Of a stretch of 64,000 nucleotides of DNA, positions 47,464 to 57,451 are shown one piece after another; the first letter of the stretch is position 1; the number at the start of each line of letters is the position of its first letter. The translations under genes and the position numbers were made by a program. The stretch comes from Gnetum montanum. Taxonomy: Eukaryota > Streptophyta > Gnetopsida > Gnetales > Gnetaceae. Below the pieces are notes generated by a model. That model did no database searches. It saw only the letters and a list, made by a program, of their open reading frames with translations, and had not been told where the DNA came from. Location of the stretch: NCBI GenBank assembly GCA_015680685.1, contig MNCI01007639.1:244114-308113 (forward strand), given 5' to 3'.

Positions 47464-47914
47464 CTGGTTATCCTGTACACCGTGCCAGGAGGATTCTGGA
47501 ACAGGGTGTGTGCACGGGCAGCTATAAATAATGTATTGTTGATGTAATCTAACCCCCAGTGGTAGCAATGCCCACAAACGCGTTAACGGGCGGGTTGACT
47601 TGAGCCCATGGGTAGTGCCATCCTCATCAACAAACGGCCCCTCGTCAATGTCTTCTATGAAGACCACGACACCTTTGGCGGCCCCCAGCAATATTGCATC
47701 AACCACACTTCGTGCGGTCACTTCGTCAAAAAACGACCACATAGCCACTTCAAAATTAGTCAACAAGAAAGCCAGAAATTCGCCAGTAGCTTCCCGGAAC
47801 CAGACCCCCTTGCTATCCACGAATAGATTCAGGGGCGCGTCACCATCCTCAACGCGGCCAACCCATGTCAGAGCCCCAACGAGTTCAACCACAATAAGAA
47901 AGCGTTTGCTGTCC
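47464..47914 (-). other. Exon 2 of the E1 antisense gene: FCP1/NIF-like HAD domain, catalytic motif lost
   Basis: 451 nt, open throughout, joined in phase to exon 1. It reads KRFLIVVELVGALTWV (motif I position), a loop VEDGDAPLNLF, then REATGEFLAFLLTNFEVAMWSFF, which resembles the FCP1/NIF R-P-x-x-x-E-F-L...F-E-V-x-x-(W/F)-(S/T) segment, then VVDAILLG, VVVFIEDIDEG and STRPLTRLW, like the late part of the domain. FCP1/NIF phosphatases use two Asp in D-x-D-G-(T/V); here these are Glu and Val, so phosphatase activity is not expected. Likely a captured host domain turned into a binding or structural module. The family call rests on pattern recognition. Confidence 0.5.
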
Positions 47915-47939
47915 CTACAACCAATTGTAATGTCACAAA

Positions 47940-48720
47940 ATGAAAGTTCGCATCATAAATCGGCAAAAAAAATCGGAAATTAAACTAACTTTTTACGCCC
48001 AGCGTATACGCTGTACACAGCATATACGCCAACTCTACAGCGCGAAAAACACAACTTACGCCCAGCGTATATGCTGTACACAACGTATACGCCCACAACT
48101 TACGCCCATGATTCGCACTCAGCGTATACGCCGCACACAGTGTACGCTGAACAGACAGCACTTAGAGCGATTTAGAATTAGCACATACGATACAAAGAGC
48201 ATATACGACGATCTATGCTTAGTACAAAAAACGCGGTCAATCCGGTGTATACGCTGTCTGTAGCACATTATATGCCGACTAATAGCGTAAAGAACGAAAT
48301 TTAGCTCAGCATACACGCTAGCCAATTCAGCGTCTACGTTGATGGCGATCCGTTTACGCTGACGCCCGAACCCCTTCACGTGTACAGCGTATACGCTGAG
48401 CAAACCCTCGGCGTATACGCTCAATTTCAAGTTCGGCGTGAACAATTTACGCTAGAAAGAAAGCGGTATACCAAAGACAACTGTACGCGTATGGCGTATA
48501 CGCCGAACAAACCCTCAGCGTATACGCTGTTGCAAGAACTTACGCCGATGACAAACACGCTGACAAACTGTTACGATAAAACAACGCGAAAAATGTTTAC
48601 GCAAGGACCGAACACCATCTACGCTGCACAGATTACGCTACGCTGAAAACCCTCTAAACCCGCTATGCTCGGCGTATACGCTGGGATCGTCTACGCTAGA
48701 AAGCATTAAAAAAATAGAAG
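47940..48720 (-). repeat. Palindrome-rich intron 1 of the E1 antisense gene
   Basis: The intron between 48737 and 47915 carries repeated GCGTATACGC-type words (about 48000-48080, 48120-48135, 48385-48420, 48495-48530, 48670-48690) and single TTTACGCTG words. It is the same vocabulary as the LTR and leader of E1. The open frames across it are repeat artefacts. Confidence 0.75.
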
Positions 48721-49113
48721 CAGGGATCAAGGCTTACCTTTGGGATGTCACGGACCACGCCGGCATCTTCGGCCTAGGCAGACCCTGCAACATGGCCTCC
48801 GTCTCCTCGGTGAAGGTTAGATCGGGATCCTTCCACCCCTGGCCCTCCACTTCCTTGCCCTTGCCCATTTTAGAGTGTCTACGCTAGCGATCCGCGTTCA
48901 CACTAACTATACGCTGGCGTTAAGAAGTTAAGCCTTGGCGTCTACGCTGAGTTCAACCTTCGGCGTCTACGCTCAGGTTCCGGGTTACGCTTACGCTAAG
49001 GTATGGTGGTTTACGCTTACGCTTTAGCAGTTGTATGCTTACGCTGATGCTCGTTCGGGTTACGCTCTACGCTGTCGCTTTCAAAATAGAAAACAAAATG
49101 GACGCCCCTTCCC

Positions 49114-49121
49114 TTTATATA
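49114..49121 (-). promoter_or_regulatory. TATA box of the antisense gene in E1
   Basis: TATATAAA on the reverse strand, about 245 bp upstream of the ATG at 48868. The leader between them is dense in TACGCTGA-type words. The equivalent promoter in E2 is at 13270. Confidence 0.6.
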
Positions 49122-49317
49122 GCGTCCGATGACGCTGACGCTGACGCCACAGCCGCTTACGCCGTCGTTGCCTCGTTTTCGCCGTTTTTGCCTTTTTTGC
49201 CTATTTTTCACCCAAATCTGTCCAAAACAATAAAATTTAACGAAAAATTCATAAAAACAGGGATTATTACGTCCTGGTTCCTCCGTGGACCCCATTTTTA
49301 CACGTTTACGCTGGCAT

Positions 49318-49400
49318 TAAACTGCCGCCCATTGACCCGGTACGGCCTTAAACTACCGCTCACTGCCCGGTAAGGCATAAAACTGCCATACGTCCAGGTG
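49318..49400 (+). repeat. Array B of E1 (short)
   Basis: Three units: GGCATTAAACTGCCGCCCA, ACGGCCTTAAACTACCGCT, AAGGCATAAAACTGCC. It lies between the antisense promoter region and the RT frame, the position of array B in E2. Confidence 0.7.
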
Positions 49401-49490
49401 TGACGATAATCCACCGTTATACACGTACACATAATCTAAAATCGTCAAAAGACACGGAACAATCCCTTCGCTTATGCAAATCTCGGTTTA

Positions 49491-49496
49491 TTGGCA
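49491..49496 (+). promoter_or_regulatory. Possible splice acceptor before the RT frame of E1
   Basis: TCGGTTTATTGGCAG|GG lies 13 nt before the first ATG of the RT frame (49509). An acceptor here would suit removal of the PR-RT interval from the sense transcript, as in Ogre elements. No donor could be fixed; GGTGGGTAGTAA after PR (E4: GGTAGGTAGTAA at about 61351) is one candidate. Confidence 0.3.
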
Positions 49497-51305
49497 GGGA
49501 TAAGCTCAATGGACTACCAACACCTAACCGCACCGTTAACCATCGACGGACCATATGGCACCATTACACGGGACTTTGACATAAACTTCATCAACTCAAG
49601 TCCACTAATGGATGACACGGTTATAGCCTCAACAAAGCAAACAACAGACGACTACAGAGGCATGACAAAATTTCTTGACATAGAGGCTGAAAACATCACT
49701 GAAGATCCGTTAGCTGAAACACCCATTACCATGCCCAATGGGGAAATCAAAATATTAAAATTAAGTACACTACTACAACCACACTTGGAACAAGACATCC
49801 AGAGTGTACTTAGGGAAAACATGAAAGTATTCGCTTGGTCTTATACGGACATGCCTGGGCTAGATCCTAGAATTGTCCAACACAACAATATTTTGGACCC
49901 CAAACTGAGACCGATAAAACAGAAAGCACGAAAAGTTAGACCCGAGGTGGCATTGGCAGTCCGCAATGAGATCACCAAGCTTTATCAAGCTGGTTTCATT
50001 CGGGCTGTTGATTACGCTGAATGGGTATCCAACATGGTCATCGTCCTGAAGAAAAACGGAAGCATTCGCTTATGCATCGACTTCTGAGATTTAAATGTAG
50101 CAACCATAAAAGATGACTTTCCCCTGCCTAGCATCGATCAACTCGTTGAATCGATTGCAGGACATGCCTTATTATCTTTTATGGATGGTTTTTCGGGATA
50201 CAACCAGATACGTATCAACCCTGAACTTCAACTTCGAACAACCTTCATGACCCCATGGGGAACTTTTTGTTACACAATGATGCCCTTTGGTCTCAAGAAC
50301 GCTGGGGCCACTTATCAAAGAGCCATGACATTTATCTTCAGCAATTATATGTTACGATCGCTCAATGACTATGTGGATGACATCGTGGTTAAGTCAAAAA
50401 TGACCGAGCAACATGTACAAGACCTCGACCTAGTCTTAAAACGTTGTCTAAAATATGAGCTAAGGCTTAACCCCAAAAAATGCGTCTTCGGTGTCAAAAC
50501 AGGTAAGATGCTCAGGTTCATAGCCTCTGAAGCAGGGATACGAGTGGACCCCGATAAGGTCAAGGTCATTACCAACCTGAAACCACCCAGTAACCTTACC
50601 GAACTTCGAGGTCTACAAGGTAGATTGCAGTTCATCAGGCGTTTTGTAGAAAAATTAACAGACAAACTAAAACCGATGAATCACCTGTTGCGTAAAAATG
50701 TTCATTTCGAATGGACTCCGCAGTGCCAGGAAGCCTTCGAAAATATCAAAACAACACTTGCCCGACTACCTACGGTCTACCTGCCTCAAAACAAAAAATA
50801 ATTTTACATCTACCTTGCCACTTTAGAATTGTCCGTCGCGTCTATGCTCTGCCAGAAACGAGATGACAGAATTGAAGTCCCTGGATATTACTTGAGCCAT
50901 GCCTTAGTTGCCCATGAAAAGAAGTACAACGACGTGGAGAGGTCATGCTTAGCTTTGGTCTTTTCTCTAAGAAAATGGTGACATTACCTCTTCCGTAATC
51001 AAGTCTACATAATTTGTAAGGACAATGTGCTGCGAGCCATAACAGGAAACATTTACGAAACGAGTCGAATAGCCCGGTGGAAATCCATGATAGCTGAGTT
51101 TGACCTGTACTATGTAGCGCAATCATCGGTAAAAGGTCAAGCCATAGCAGATCAAATGGCTACATCACCAACACGGGATCAAGTGACTATAGAGCCGGAA
51201 TTCCCAGAAAAAAACATAAGCACCATAGACATAGTGCCCCAAGATTATGATGCCATCTTAAACTTCGATGGAGCATCCACCTCTCGAGGAGGAAGTGCAG
51301 CCGCT

Positions 51306-51472
51306 NNNNNNNNNNNNNNNNNNNNNNNNNNNNNNNNNNNNNNNNNNNNNNNNNNNNNNNNNNNNNNNNNNNNNNNNNNNNNNNNNNNNNNNNNNNNNNN
51401 NNNNNNNNNNNNNNNNNNNNNNNNNNNNNNNNNNNNNNNNNNNNNNNNNNNNNNNNNNNNNNNNNNNNNNNN
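51306..51472. other. Assembly gap (167 N)
   Basis: A run of N inside the second RNase H-like domain of E1. Length is as given in the assembly; comparison with E2 suggests that roughly the middle of that domain is missing. Confidence 0.99.
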
Positions 51473-51621
51473 GAGCTTGGCAAGGCATGGAACATGTCGG
51501 GCGATATATTTAACGCTAGTGTGGCCAACGTATCTGTGATGGTGTTGTCGTTTCGAGAGACGTGTTGCACATCTATGTTTTCNAATATATCGCTCGACAT
51601 GTTCCATGCCTTGCCAAGCTC
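51473..51621. other. Fold-back beside the gap, probable misassembly
   Basis: Bases 51473-51510 are the reverse complement of 51584-51621 with one mismatch in 38. The 51473-51582 piece encodes, on the reverse strand, the RNase H end (IDVQHVSRNDNTITDTLATLAL), which elsewhere (E2 10664-10299) is in the sense direction. A single N at 51583 marks the join. Confidence 0.85.
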
Positions 51622-52964
51622 CACGATCAACTGTGATGAACCAATAACCTCTGACACGTTGCCGATCGCATCTATTAGTACAACACACGCGATAGAATGG
51701 TATGATGACATAAAAGAGTACCTTCTACGCGGCGAAGCCCCACGACATCTAACAAATGCACAGAAAGACGCGGTGCAGAAACGATCGAGGGAATACACCC
51801 TTATAGGGGAAACACTATGTCGTCGATCCTATGAAGGCATATTGCTAACATGTGTAAGTAGTGATGATGCCCAAACGATTGTTGATCAAGTACATGAGGG
51901 ACTATGTGGAGGACACATAGCACCAAAAGCCATGGCCATGAAAATAAAACGCTTAGGCTATTATTGGCCACACATGGAATATGACTGCTCATCCAAAGTC
52001 AAAACATGTAACATTTGTCAAAAACATAGTAACTTAATACATGTACCACCAAACGAGTTGCACATAGCACAAATAACATGGCCTTTTCAGAAGTGGGGAT
52101 TGGACCTTATCGGCCCGATAACACCCTCATCTTTTGCAGGGTACAGTTTCATCATAACCACTACTGAATATCTCACGAAGTGGGTAGAAGCAGCTCCCCT
52201 TCGAAAAATGACTTCTAAACACGTGTGCAACTTTATCCTAGAAAACATTATAACCCGCTTTGGCACCCCTTTGGCAATTATCACTGACAACAGGCCGCAA
52301 TTCAACAGTGCCGAAACAAAAACGTTTTGTGACAGTTTGGGGATCAAACACTTGTTTTCCTCCCCTTACTATCCTCAAAGCAATGGACAAGTAGAAGCAA
52401 CCAATAAGACGATCATAACGATACTTAAGAAAATGCTAACCCAAAGCAAAAGGAAGTGGCACGAGCAATTACTATATGCATTATGGGCTTACTGCACTAC
52501 TCACCGGACGTCAACAGGTAAAACTCCCTACAGTCTCATTTATGGCTCAGAAGCTGTTTTACCTTTAGAATTACAGGTACCATCATTAAGGATCACACTC
52601 TCCAAACTCCTCGACGACGGGCAAAATAATGATCTCCGTATCATTGACCTCGACTCGGTGGAAGAGGAACGCATACGCGCACTTGATCAGATCGAATGGT
52701 ACCAAAAGCAACAACGATAGCGACATCGGCACGACATCAATAGACGCCCAATCCATGAAGGCGATCTCGTACTCAAAGTTGTTCGGGAACACCCGGACAA
52801 ATTCTCAGCCAACTGGGAAGGGCCTTACGTGGTCATCAAAGCATTCGACAACGGTGCATTCAAGTTGGCTGACATAGAAGGGAACGAGCTCGCTAATCCG
52901 ACAAATCATTTGTACCTAAAACCGTTCTACGTCTAAACACAAACTCAGGTACGTGGAAGTCCTG

Positions 52965-53262
52965 GAATTACGACTATAAACTGATACCACAACATAGTCC
53001 TGGGTTATGACTTAAAACTAACACCACAGTGTCTGCAAAGATAATAAACTAGCGTCTGTCCGGCATGACGATAAACTGCCACCGTCCTAAACAATCGGGT
53101 TAGCTAAGACTATAAACTAGCTTGCCTCTCCATAGTTCGCTAAGACTTGAAACTGGCAATGTAATGTCTGTCACGATGCTAAACAGGCAATGTCCAATGG
53201 GTTATGACATAAAACTAACCCACGACAGTCTGCCAGGACTATAAACTGGCAAGTTCACATCC
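52965..53262 (+). repeat. Array C of E1
   Basis: About nine units such as GGTTATGACTTAAAACTAAC, GGCATGACGATAAACTGCC and GCTAAGACTTGAAACTGGC, directly after the integrase stop. Confidence 0.8.
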
Positions 53263-54224
53263 GGCACATCACTCCGCCGCCATGGTCATTCATCACTCAC
53301 TTCATTGCACCACTTGCTATCGGTCGCCATCTTCAGTACTGCTTTCATCTGCACACAGTACCTGCCGTTCTCCAGCACCTCTGCACCATCGGCCACCGTG
53401 TAAGTCTAAGCTCATCTGTTCGCTCACGGTTTTCTTGTCTCCTTGGAGTTGTGTTTACAGGATGACACCCGGAGGCTTCGCACAAGAAGGCAACACATTT
53501 TATCCAACCGTTCATTGATAGAATTCTTTATCCAACCGCCAACACATTCTACCCCGGCATCCCCTCGACACACCCAGTACATCGAAAACACCGTACCATT
53601 GTAACGCAGCTGCAACATGTAGCACAGCAACTGCGCATGAGTACAAAAGCAGAGCAAAAAAAAAAAAAGAGAGACCCCGGGCACTTCCCATGTAAGCCCT
53701 AGGCAGGAAGGCAGTCGTCTCAAAACTAAGTACTCATGCCCAAAATAGTCAAAAAAGCATCCAGTCGCATGGCTTTGGCTCCCCGCCAACAGGTTCCCCC
53801 TGAACACTAAACATGGGCCCTGTTCTTCCAAAGCATGTAACACATCCTTCCGTAACTTTGGCCCCGCCAACAGGATTCCCTTGAAAGCTAATTGAGGAAC
53901 CCATTTCGCCAAAGCACACACATTGCATGTCTGAACTCCGAGTCTGCTAAAACATTGGCGATTGGCAAGGATCAGCATGCCACATACCCAAACATCCCCT
54001 GTCCATGACACAATTCTTTGGGCAGTCACCAATCCCCGCCATCTCTATCCTCCTATCGACCACAAATTTCCCAATCCCAATCCCATGTACTACTGAACAC
54101 GGTGCGATGACATCTCGTCCAGTGGCAGCAGACACTATCTCTATCAAGTCGCTTGTGGTGTTTTGTACTTCTTTGTCGACGCTTCTCGGGTCGATTCCTC
54201 CAAGTGTCAACAAAGAGGGGCCAA
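53263..54224 (+). other. 3' tail of E1 with polypurine tract
   Basis: No supported gene. Two imperfect direct repeats of ~85 bp (about 53780-53840 and 53860-53930, both with CCCCGCCAACAGG) create a long reverse-strand open frame (53424-54032) that is not otherwise protein-like. The end CAACAAAGAGGGGCCAA (54208-54224) abuts the LTR, recurs in N, and is the likely polypurine tract that primes plus-strand DNA. Confidence 0.6.
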
Positions 54225-55341
54225 TGAAACACCACAAAATTCGGAGCTTAGTACTTGTCTGACACCAAACAGGACCCTGGAACTCATGAACGACGTCGGC
54301 TGCATGATCGCGACACTTAGTTTTTGCTAAGTACATGGTGCTAGTGTATACACTCCAGCGTATACGCCAAGATCACATATACAGCGTATACGCCCAGAAT
54401 TCCAGCGTATACGCCCAGAATTTCAGCGTATACGCCCGGCACTTCAGCGTATGCGCCTGGCGTGTACGCCCAGCATTTTCAGCATATACGCCCAGCGTAT
54501 ACGCTTAGCACTCAGCATCTCCACCCAGTTCACGCCCAGCATTTTCAGCGTATACGCCTAGCGCTCAGCATCTCCACCCAGTTCACGCCCAGCATTTTCA
54601 GCATATACGCCCAACATATACACCGACCTGATGCGGCATATACACCCAGCGTATACGCCTAGCAGTTGTAACATTTTGTATATTTGTAAAGCGTATGCAC
54701 CCGGTCAACGTGCCACGTGTCTCCCATCCCGAGTCTAGCGTAACAACCTGTATAAAACCCCCATTTTTCCACTTCGCCAGGACGGTTGGCAAAATCCCGA
54801 AGCACACTAGAGAACATTTACGTTGCCCAAAAGAGCAGAAAACCTTCTTACACTAAGAAGCCCTACACGCTGCGGATTGGTCTCTTACGCTCCGCTCGTC
54901 CTGCAAACCGACCGGGTCATTCCTGTGTACGCTGGGGCTTTTCGTCCGCCTTGTGTCCCCTCACGACTGCGTTAGACCGGTGCACTGTACTTTGACTCTA
55001 TACTGTTTACATTTACTACAAGTTCTTTTACAGTTTTACATCAATTTGGCCCATGCATCATTTACATCTATTTACGCTCGCGCTTCGTTTGCATCTGTTT
55101 ACGTTTTATGCCGTTTTTGCTGTTTACGCTTGCACGCCGTTTACGCATAACCCAGCGTATTAGCACTTTACGTACGCATGGGGAAATCCTTGTCTGATCC
55201 GCGTGCGGACCACCCAAGGTACTCTGCCTTTGCTGCATTCCAGCTCACCCTCAGGTGAAGGCAGGGTCTTTTGTAAATGCCCTGCGATCCCGCGACCTCT
55301 ATTTTCCTTCCAGTCGGAGACCGACGATTTCAGGCAGTACA
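54225..55341 (+). repeat. 3' LTR of E1
   Basis: 1117 bp, TGAAACACC to CAGGCAGTACA, followed by the ATGAC duplication. The palindrome cluster is at 54355-54660 and a TATA box at 54751. It differs from the 5' LTR by scattered transitions and indels in the repeats. Confidence 0.93.
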
Positions 55342-55346
55342 ATGAC
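55342..55346. repeat. Target site duplication of E1, right copy (ATGAC)
   Basis: Matches 26916-26920; E3 pol sequence continues directly after it. Confidence 0.93.
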
Positions 55347-55550
55347 TATGAGCATTTTATCTTTGCAAATGACATTGACTAGCTTCTAAAGAGGTAGTGT
55401 CTTCACTTCTTCAATGAGATGACTAGTGCTAGAAAATACTTCTCCAGTTTAGTGTATCATGTCTCATGGGCAACTAATGCATGGCTAAATTTTTATACTG
55501 GCATCTTTGCCCCATCATCATGTCATGGACATGTCAAAGATAGTAAGGTA
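55347..55550 (-). pseudogene. pol fragment of E3 continued: first RNase H region
   Basis: On the reverse strand it corresponds to the E1 stretch LSHALVAHEKKYNDVERSCLALVFSLRKW (about 50890-50980): the DNA GCATTAGTTGCCCATGA is shared with E1's GCCTTAGTTGCCCATGA. It joins to 26915 across E1. E4 inserted at 55550, only ~200 bp away in E3 coordinates. Confidence 0.75.
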
Positions 55551-56758
55551 TGAAACACCACAAAATTTCGAGCTTAGTGTTTTTTCAACAAGAAGCAGTC
55601 CCTGGGACTCATAGACAACCACGGCTACATCTGGTACCAAACATGGCAACTTCGGAGATCAGATGCTTAATTTTAACTAAGAATGCATTCTCAGCATATA
55701 CGCCCGGTGTATACGCCCAAGTCGACACTCTCAGCGTATACGCCCGACATCCACAGCATATATGCCCAGTGTATACACCCAACATTCTCAGCGTATACGC
55801 CGAGCATATACGCCCAGCGTACACGCCTCACATAGACATTGCGCAAGTACAACAGATATATATGCCTAGCATGCAATCCCCGAAGACGACATGGAAACAA
55901 CACCGTAGAACAAGATTTGGTACAAGGTAGCAACCGTCAGCGTATATGCCCAGCACATCAGCGTATACGCCCAGTGTCTACACATCTATGCCCAAATTCG
56001 CATACACCTAGCACATCCAGCGTATACGCCCACAGTCTACGCTCGCCAGACACAGTGTATACGCCCGCCAAATGAAACATATTGTACACTTGTAAATTTT
56101 ACTCTTTTGCACTCGGTCAACGCGCCATGTGTTGCCCAACCCAAGTTTGCCGTCAAAACCTGTATAAAAACTCCAATTTTTCACGAAATCCAGGTCGGTT
56201 GGCAAAAATCCCAGAGCAAACCAAAGATCAGAGATGTTGAGCACCAGAGCAGAAAACTGTATATGCTGGACAACCCTGTACGCTGAGCATACAGCCTCTA
56301 CATTGTGCCTACAGTGCGAACCAGCCTATAGTCATCCCTGCATCCACCGGGGCTTTTCGTCCGCCTTGTGTCCCAGTCACAATTGCGTTAGACCGGTGCA
56401 TTGTACTCTCATTCTGTAATGCCATTGTTACATTTTCTTCCCAAAATCGTTTACAGTTTGCATTAATTGTTGCATGTATTCTATTTTCGCTCGTTTACGT
56501 TTACGATCTGTTCGCATCAGTTATGCTGTTTACGCTCTGATTTACGCCTATTACGCCGTTCACATATAACCCAACGTATTGCACTTCGGTGTACGTTCGG
56601 GGAAATCCTTATCTGATCCAGGTGCGGACCACCCAAGGTACTCTACCTTTGTTCATTCCAACTCACCCTCTGGCGAAGGTAGGGTCTTCTGTGTGTGTCC
56701 GGTGATCCCACGGTCTCTGTTTCCTTTTAGTCGGAGGCTGACAATTTCGGACGATATA
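55551..56758 (+). repeat. 5' LTR of E4
   Basis: Starts TGAAACACCACAAAATTTCG and ends near GGACGATATA (TA instead of CA), 1208 bp. GCGTATACGC clusters lie at 55690-55830 and 55935-56070, and a TATA box at 56163. About the same organisation as the E1 LTR, but clearly diverged. Confidence 0.88.
56163..56170 (+). promoter_or_regulatory. TATA box of the E4 LTR
   Basis: TATAAAAA in the context AACCTGTATAAAAACTCC, aligned with the E1 TATA box. Confidence 0.65.
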
Positions 56759-56763
56759 GAAAT

Positions 56764-56781
56764 TGGTGCTAGAAGGAGGGC
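56764..56781 (+). promoter_or_regulatory. Primer binding site of E4
   Basis: TGGTGCTAGAAGGAGGGC, 5 nt after the LTR end. Confidence 0.7.
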
Positions 56782-56789
56782 ATCTGCCT

Positions 56790-57420
56790 AAACCCTTACC
56801 TGCAAGCTTCCCAGCGTTTACGCTGTTGGGCGTTTATGTTGCCAACCATACGCTAATTACCTTTGAAAAACCTATCAGCGTTTACGCTGTCCAGTCTAAA
56901 ACCTCACCTGTAAACTATCCAGCGTCTACGCTATCCTGTTTAAAACTCACCATCTACAAGTCTTCCAACGTCTACGTTGTCAACCATACACTAACTCTAT
57001 CTGCAAAATCCCTAGCGTTTACACTGTCACACATATGCTGCACGTTTTACGCTACACATAAAACCCTATTTACGCTACCATCCATTTACACTACGCTCTC
57101 GGCGTCGTAGACCTCATCTACGCTGTACAGTGATTTTTGTCCCTGCTGTTCTGTTTACATTGCGTTCTTTACGCCATAGACTTCGTCTACGTTGCTGTCC
57201 AGTTTATACTGCATTCTATACATTGTAACCCTGTTTTACGCTGTACCTTGACGCTGTATATGCTGCCTAGCGTATACGCTGTACAATTTATGCCGTAGAC
57301 TTGTCTACGCTGACTCTATATGCTGCATATATGCTGTACACACTGTGAACGCTGTCGTTATATGCTGATCGTTGAAGCGTATACGCTATACGTTGCATTC
57401 AGTGCACTAATTTCACATCT
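56790..57420 (+). repeat. TACGCTG-rich leader of E4
   Basis: Decayed version of the E1 leader: TTTACGCTGTT, GTCTACGCTGTAC and ATATGCTG words at irregular spacing. No gene seen. Confidence 0.65.
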
Positions 57421-57451
57421 CTATATTGTGTCATACCCTCAACAGGTCATC

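Larger units (their letters stand above)
33485..48868 (-). pseudogene. Antisense multi-exon accessory gene, E1 copy (interrupted by N)
   Basis: Opposite to E1 gag-pol, between arrays A and B. Exons (high to low coordinate): 48868-48738, 47914-47464, 47386-47124, 47029-46003, 45903-45871 joined across N to 34889-34697, 34605-34411, 34334-33687, 33587-33485. All borders fit GT-AG and most recur in E2 and E4. Exons 1 and 2 join in frame (ATG at 48868, MGKGKEVEG). The product would have a short N-terminus, a HAD/FCP1-like part, an unassigned domain in exon 4, an acidic segment, and a coiled coil ending in GGSKGDDPP-VTDA. N interrupts exon 5; frameshifts occur in exon 4 near 46640; one stop lies in exon 3 (47192 region) and others in exon 7; exon 2 to 3 phase does not match. 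The encoded function is not known. Confidence 0.7.
49509..52936 (+). pseudogene. RT-RNaseH-integrase polyprotein of E1
   Basis: Domains in order: linker; RT (about 49870-50640) with KKNGSIRLCIDF, LPSIDQLVE, MDGFSGYNQIRINP, MMPFGLKNAGATYQRAM and catalytic YVDDIVVKSK; RNase H (about 50700-51100, WTPQCQEAFENIK...LSHALVAHEKKYNDVE); second RNase H-like domain from FDGASTSRGGS, cut by the N gap; integrase (about 51850-52720) with H2C2 finger (H-x-G-L-C-G-G-H...C-N-I-C), WGLDLIGP, ITDNRPQF and NGQVEATN, so D-D-E is intact; C-terminus ANPTNHLYLKPFYV-stop at 52934-52936. Stops at 50085 (TGA), 50799 (TAA), 50979 (TGA) and 52718 (TAG), with no frameshift before the gap. Two RNase H domains are a Tat-lineage mark. 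Confidence 0.93.
26921..55341 (+). mobile_element. E1: complete Tat-type Ty3/gypsy element, with N nested inside
   Basis: It is bounded by two LTRs and the 5-bp duplication ATGAC. It spans 28,421 bp, or about 17.4 kb without N and its duplication. Order: LTR, PBS, palindrome-rich leader, gag, PR, array A, antisense gene on the reverse strand, array B, RT-RNaseH-integrase, array C, tail with polypurine tract, LTR. In ~190 aligned bp of the two LTRs I count about 11 mismatches, nearly all transitions, so insertion is not very recent. It inserted in pol of E3. Internal stops make it non-autonomous now. Assembly gap at 51306-51472. Confidence 0.93.

Noticed and set aside
53424-54032. 202-residue open frame on the reverse strand in the E1 tail
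   Set aside because: It crosses two imperfect direct repeats and noncoding tail, has no homologue in the N or E2 tails, and reads against the polypurine tract.
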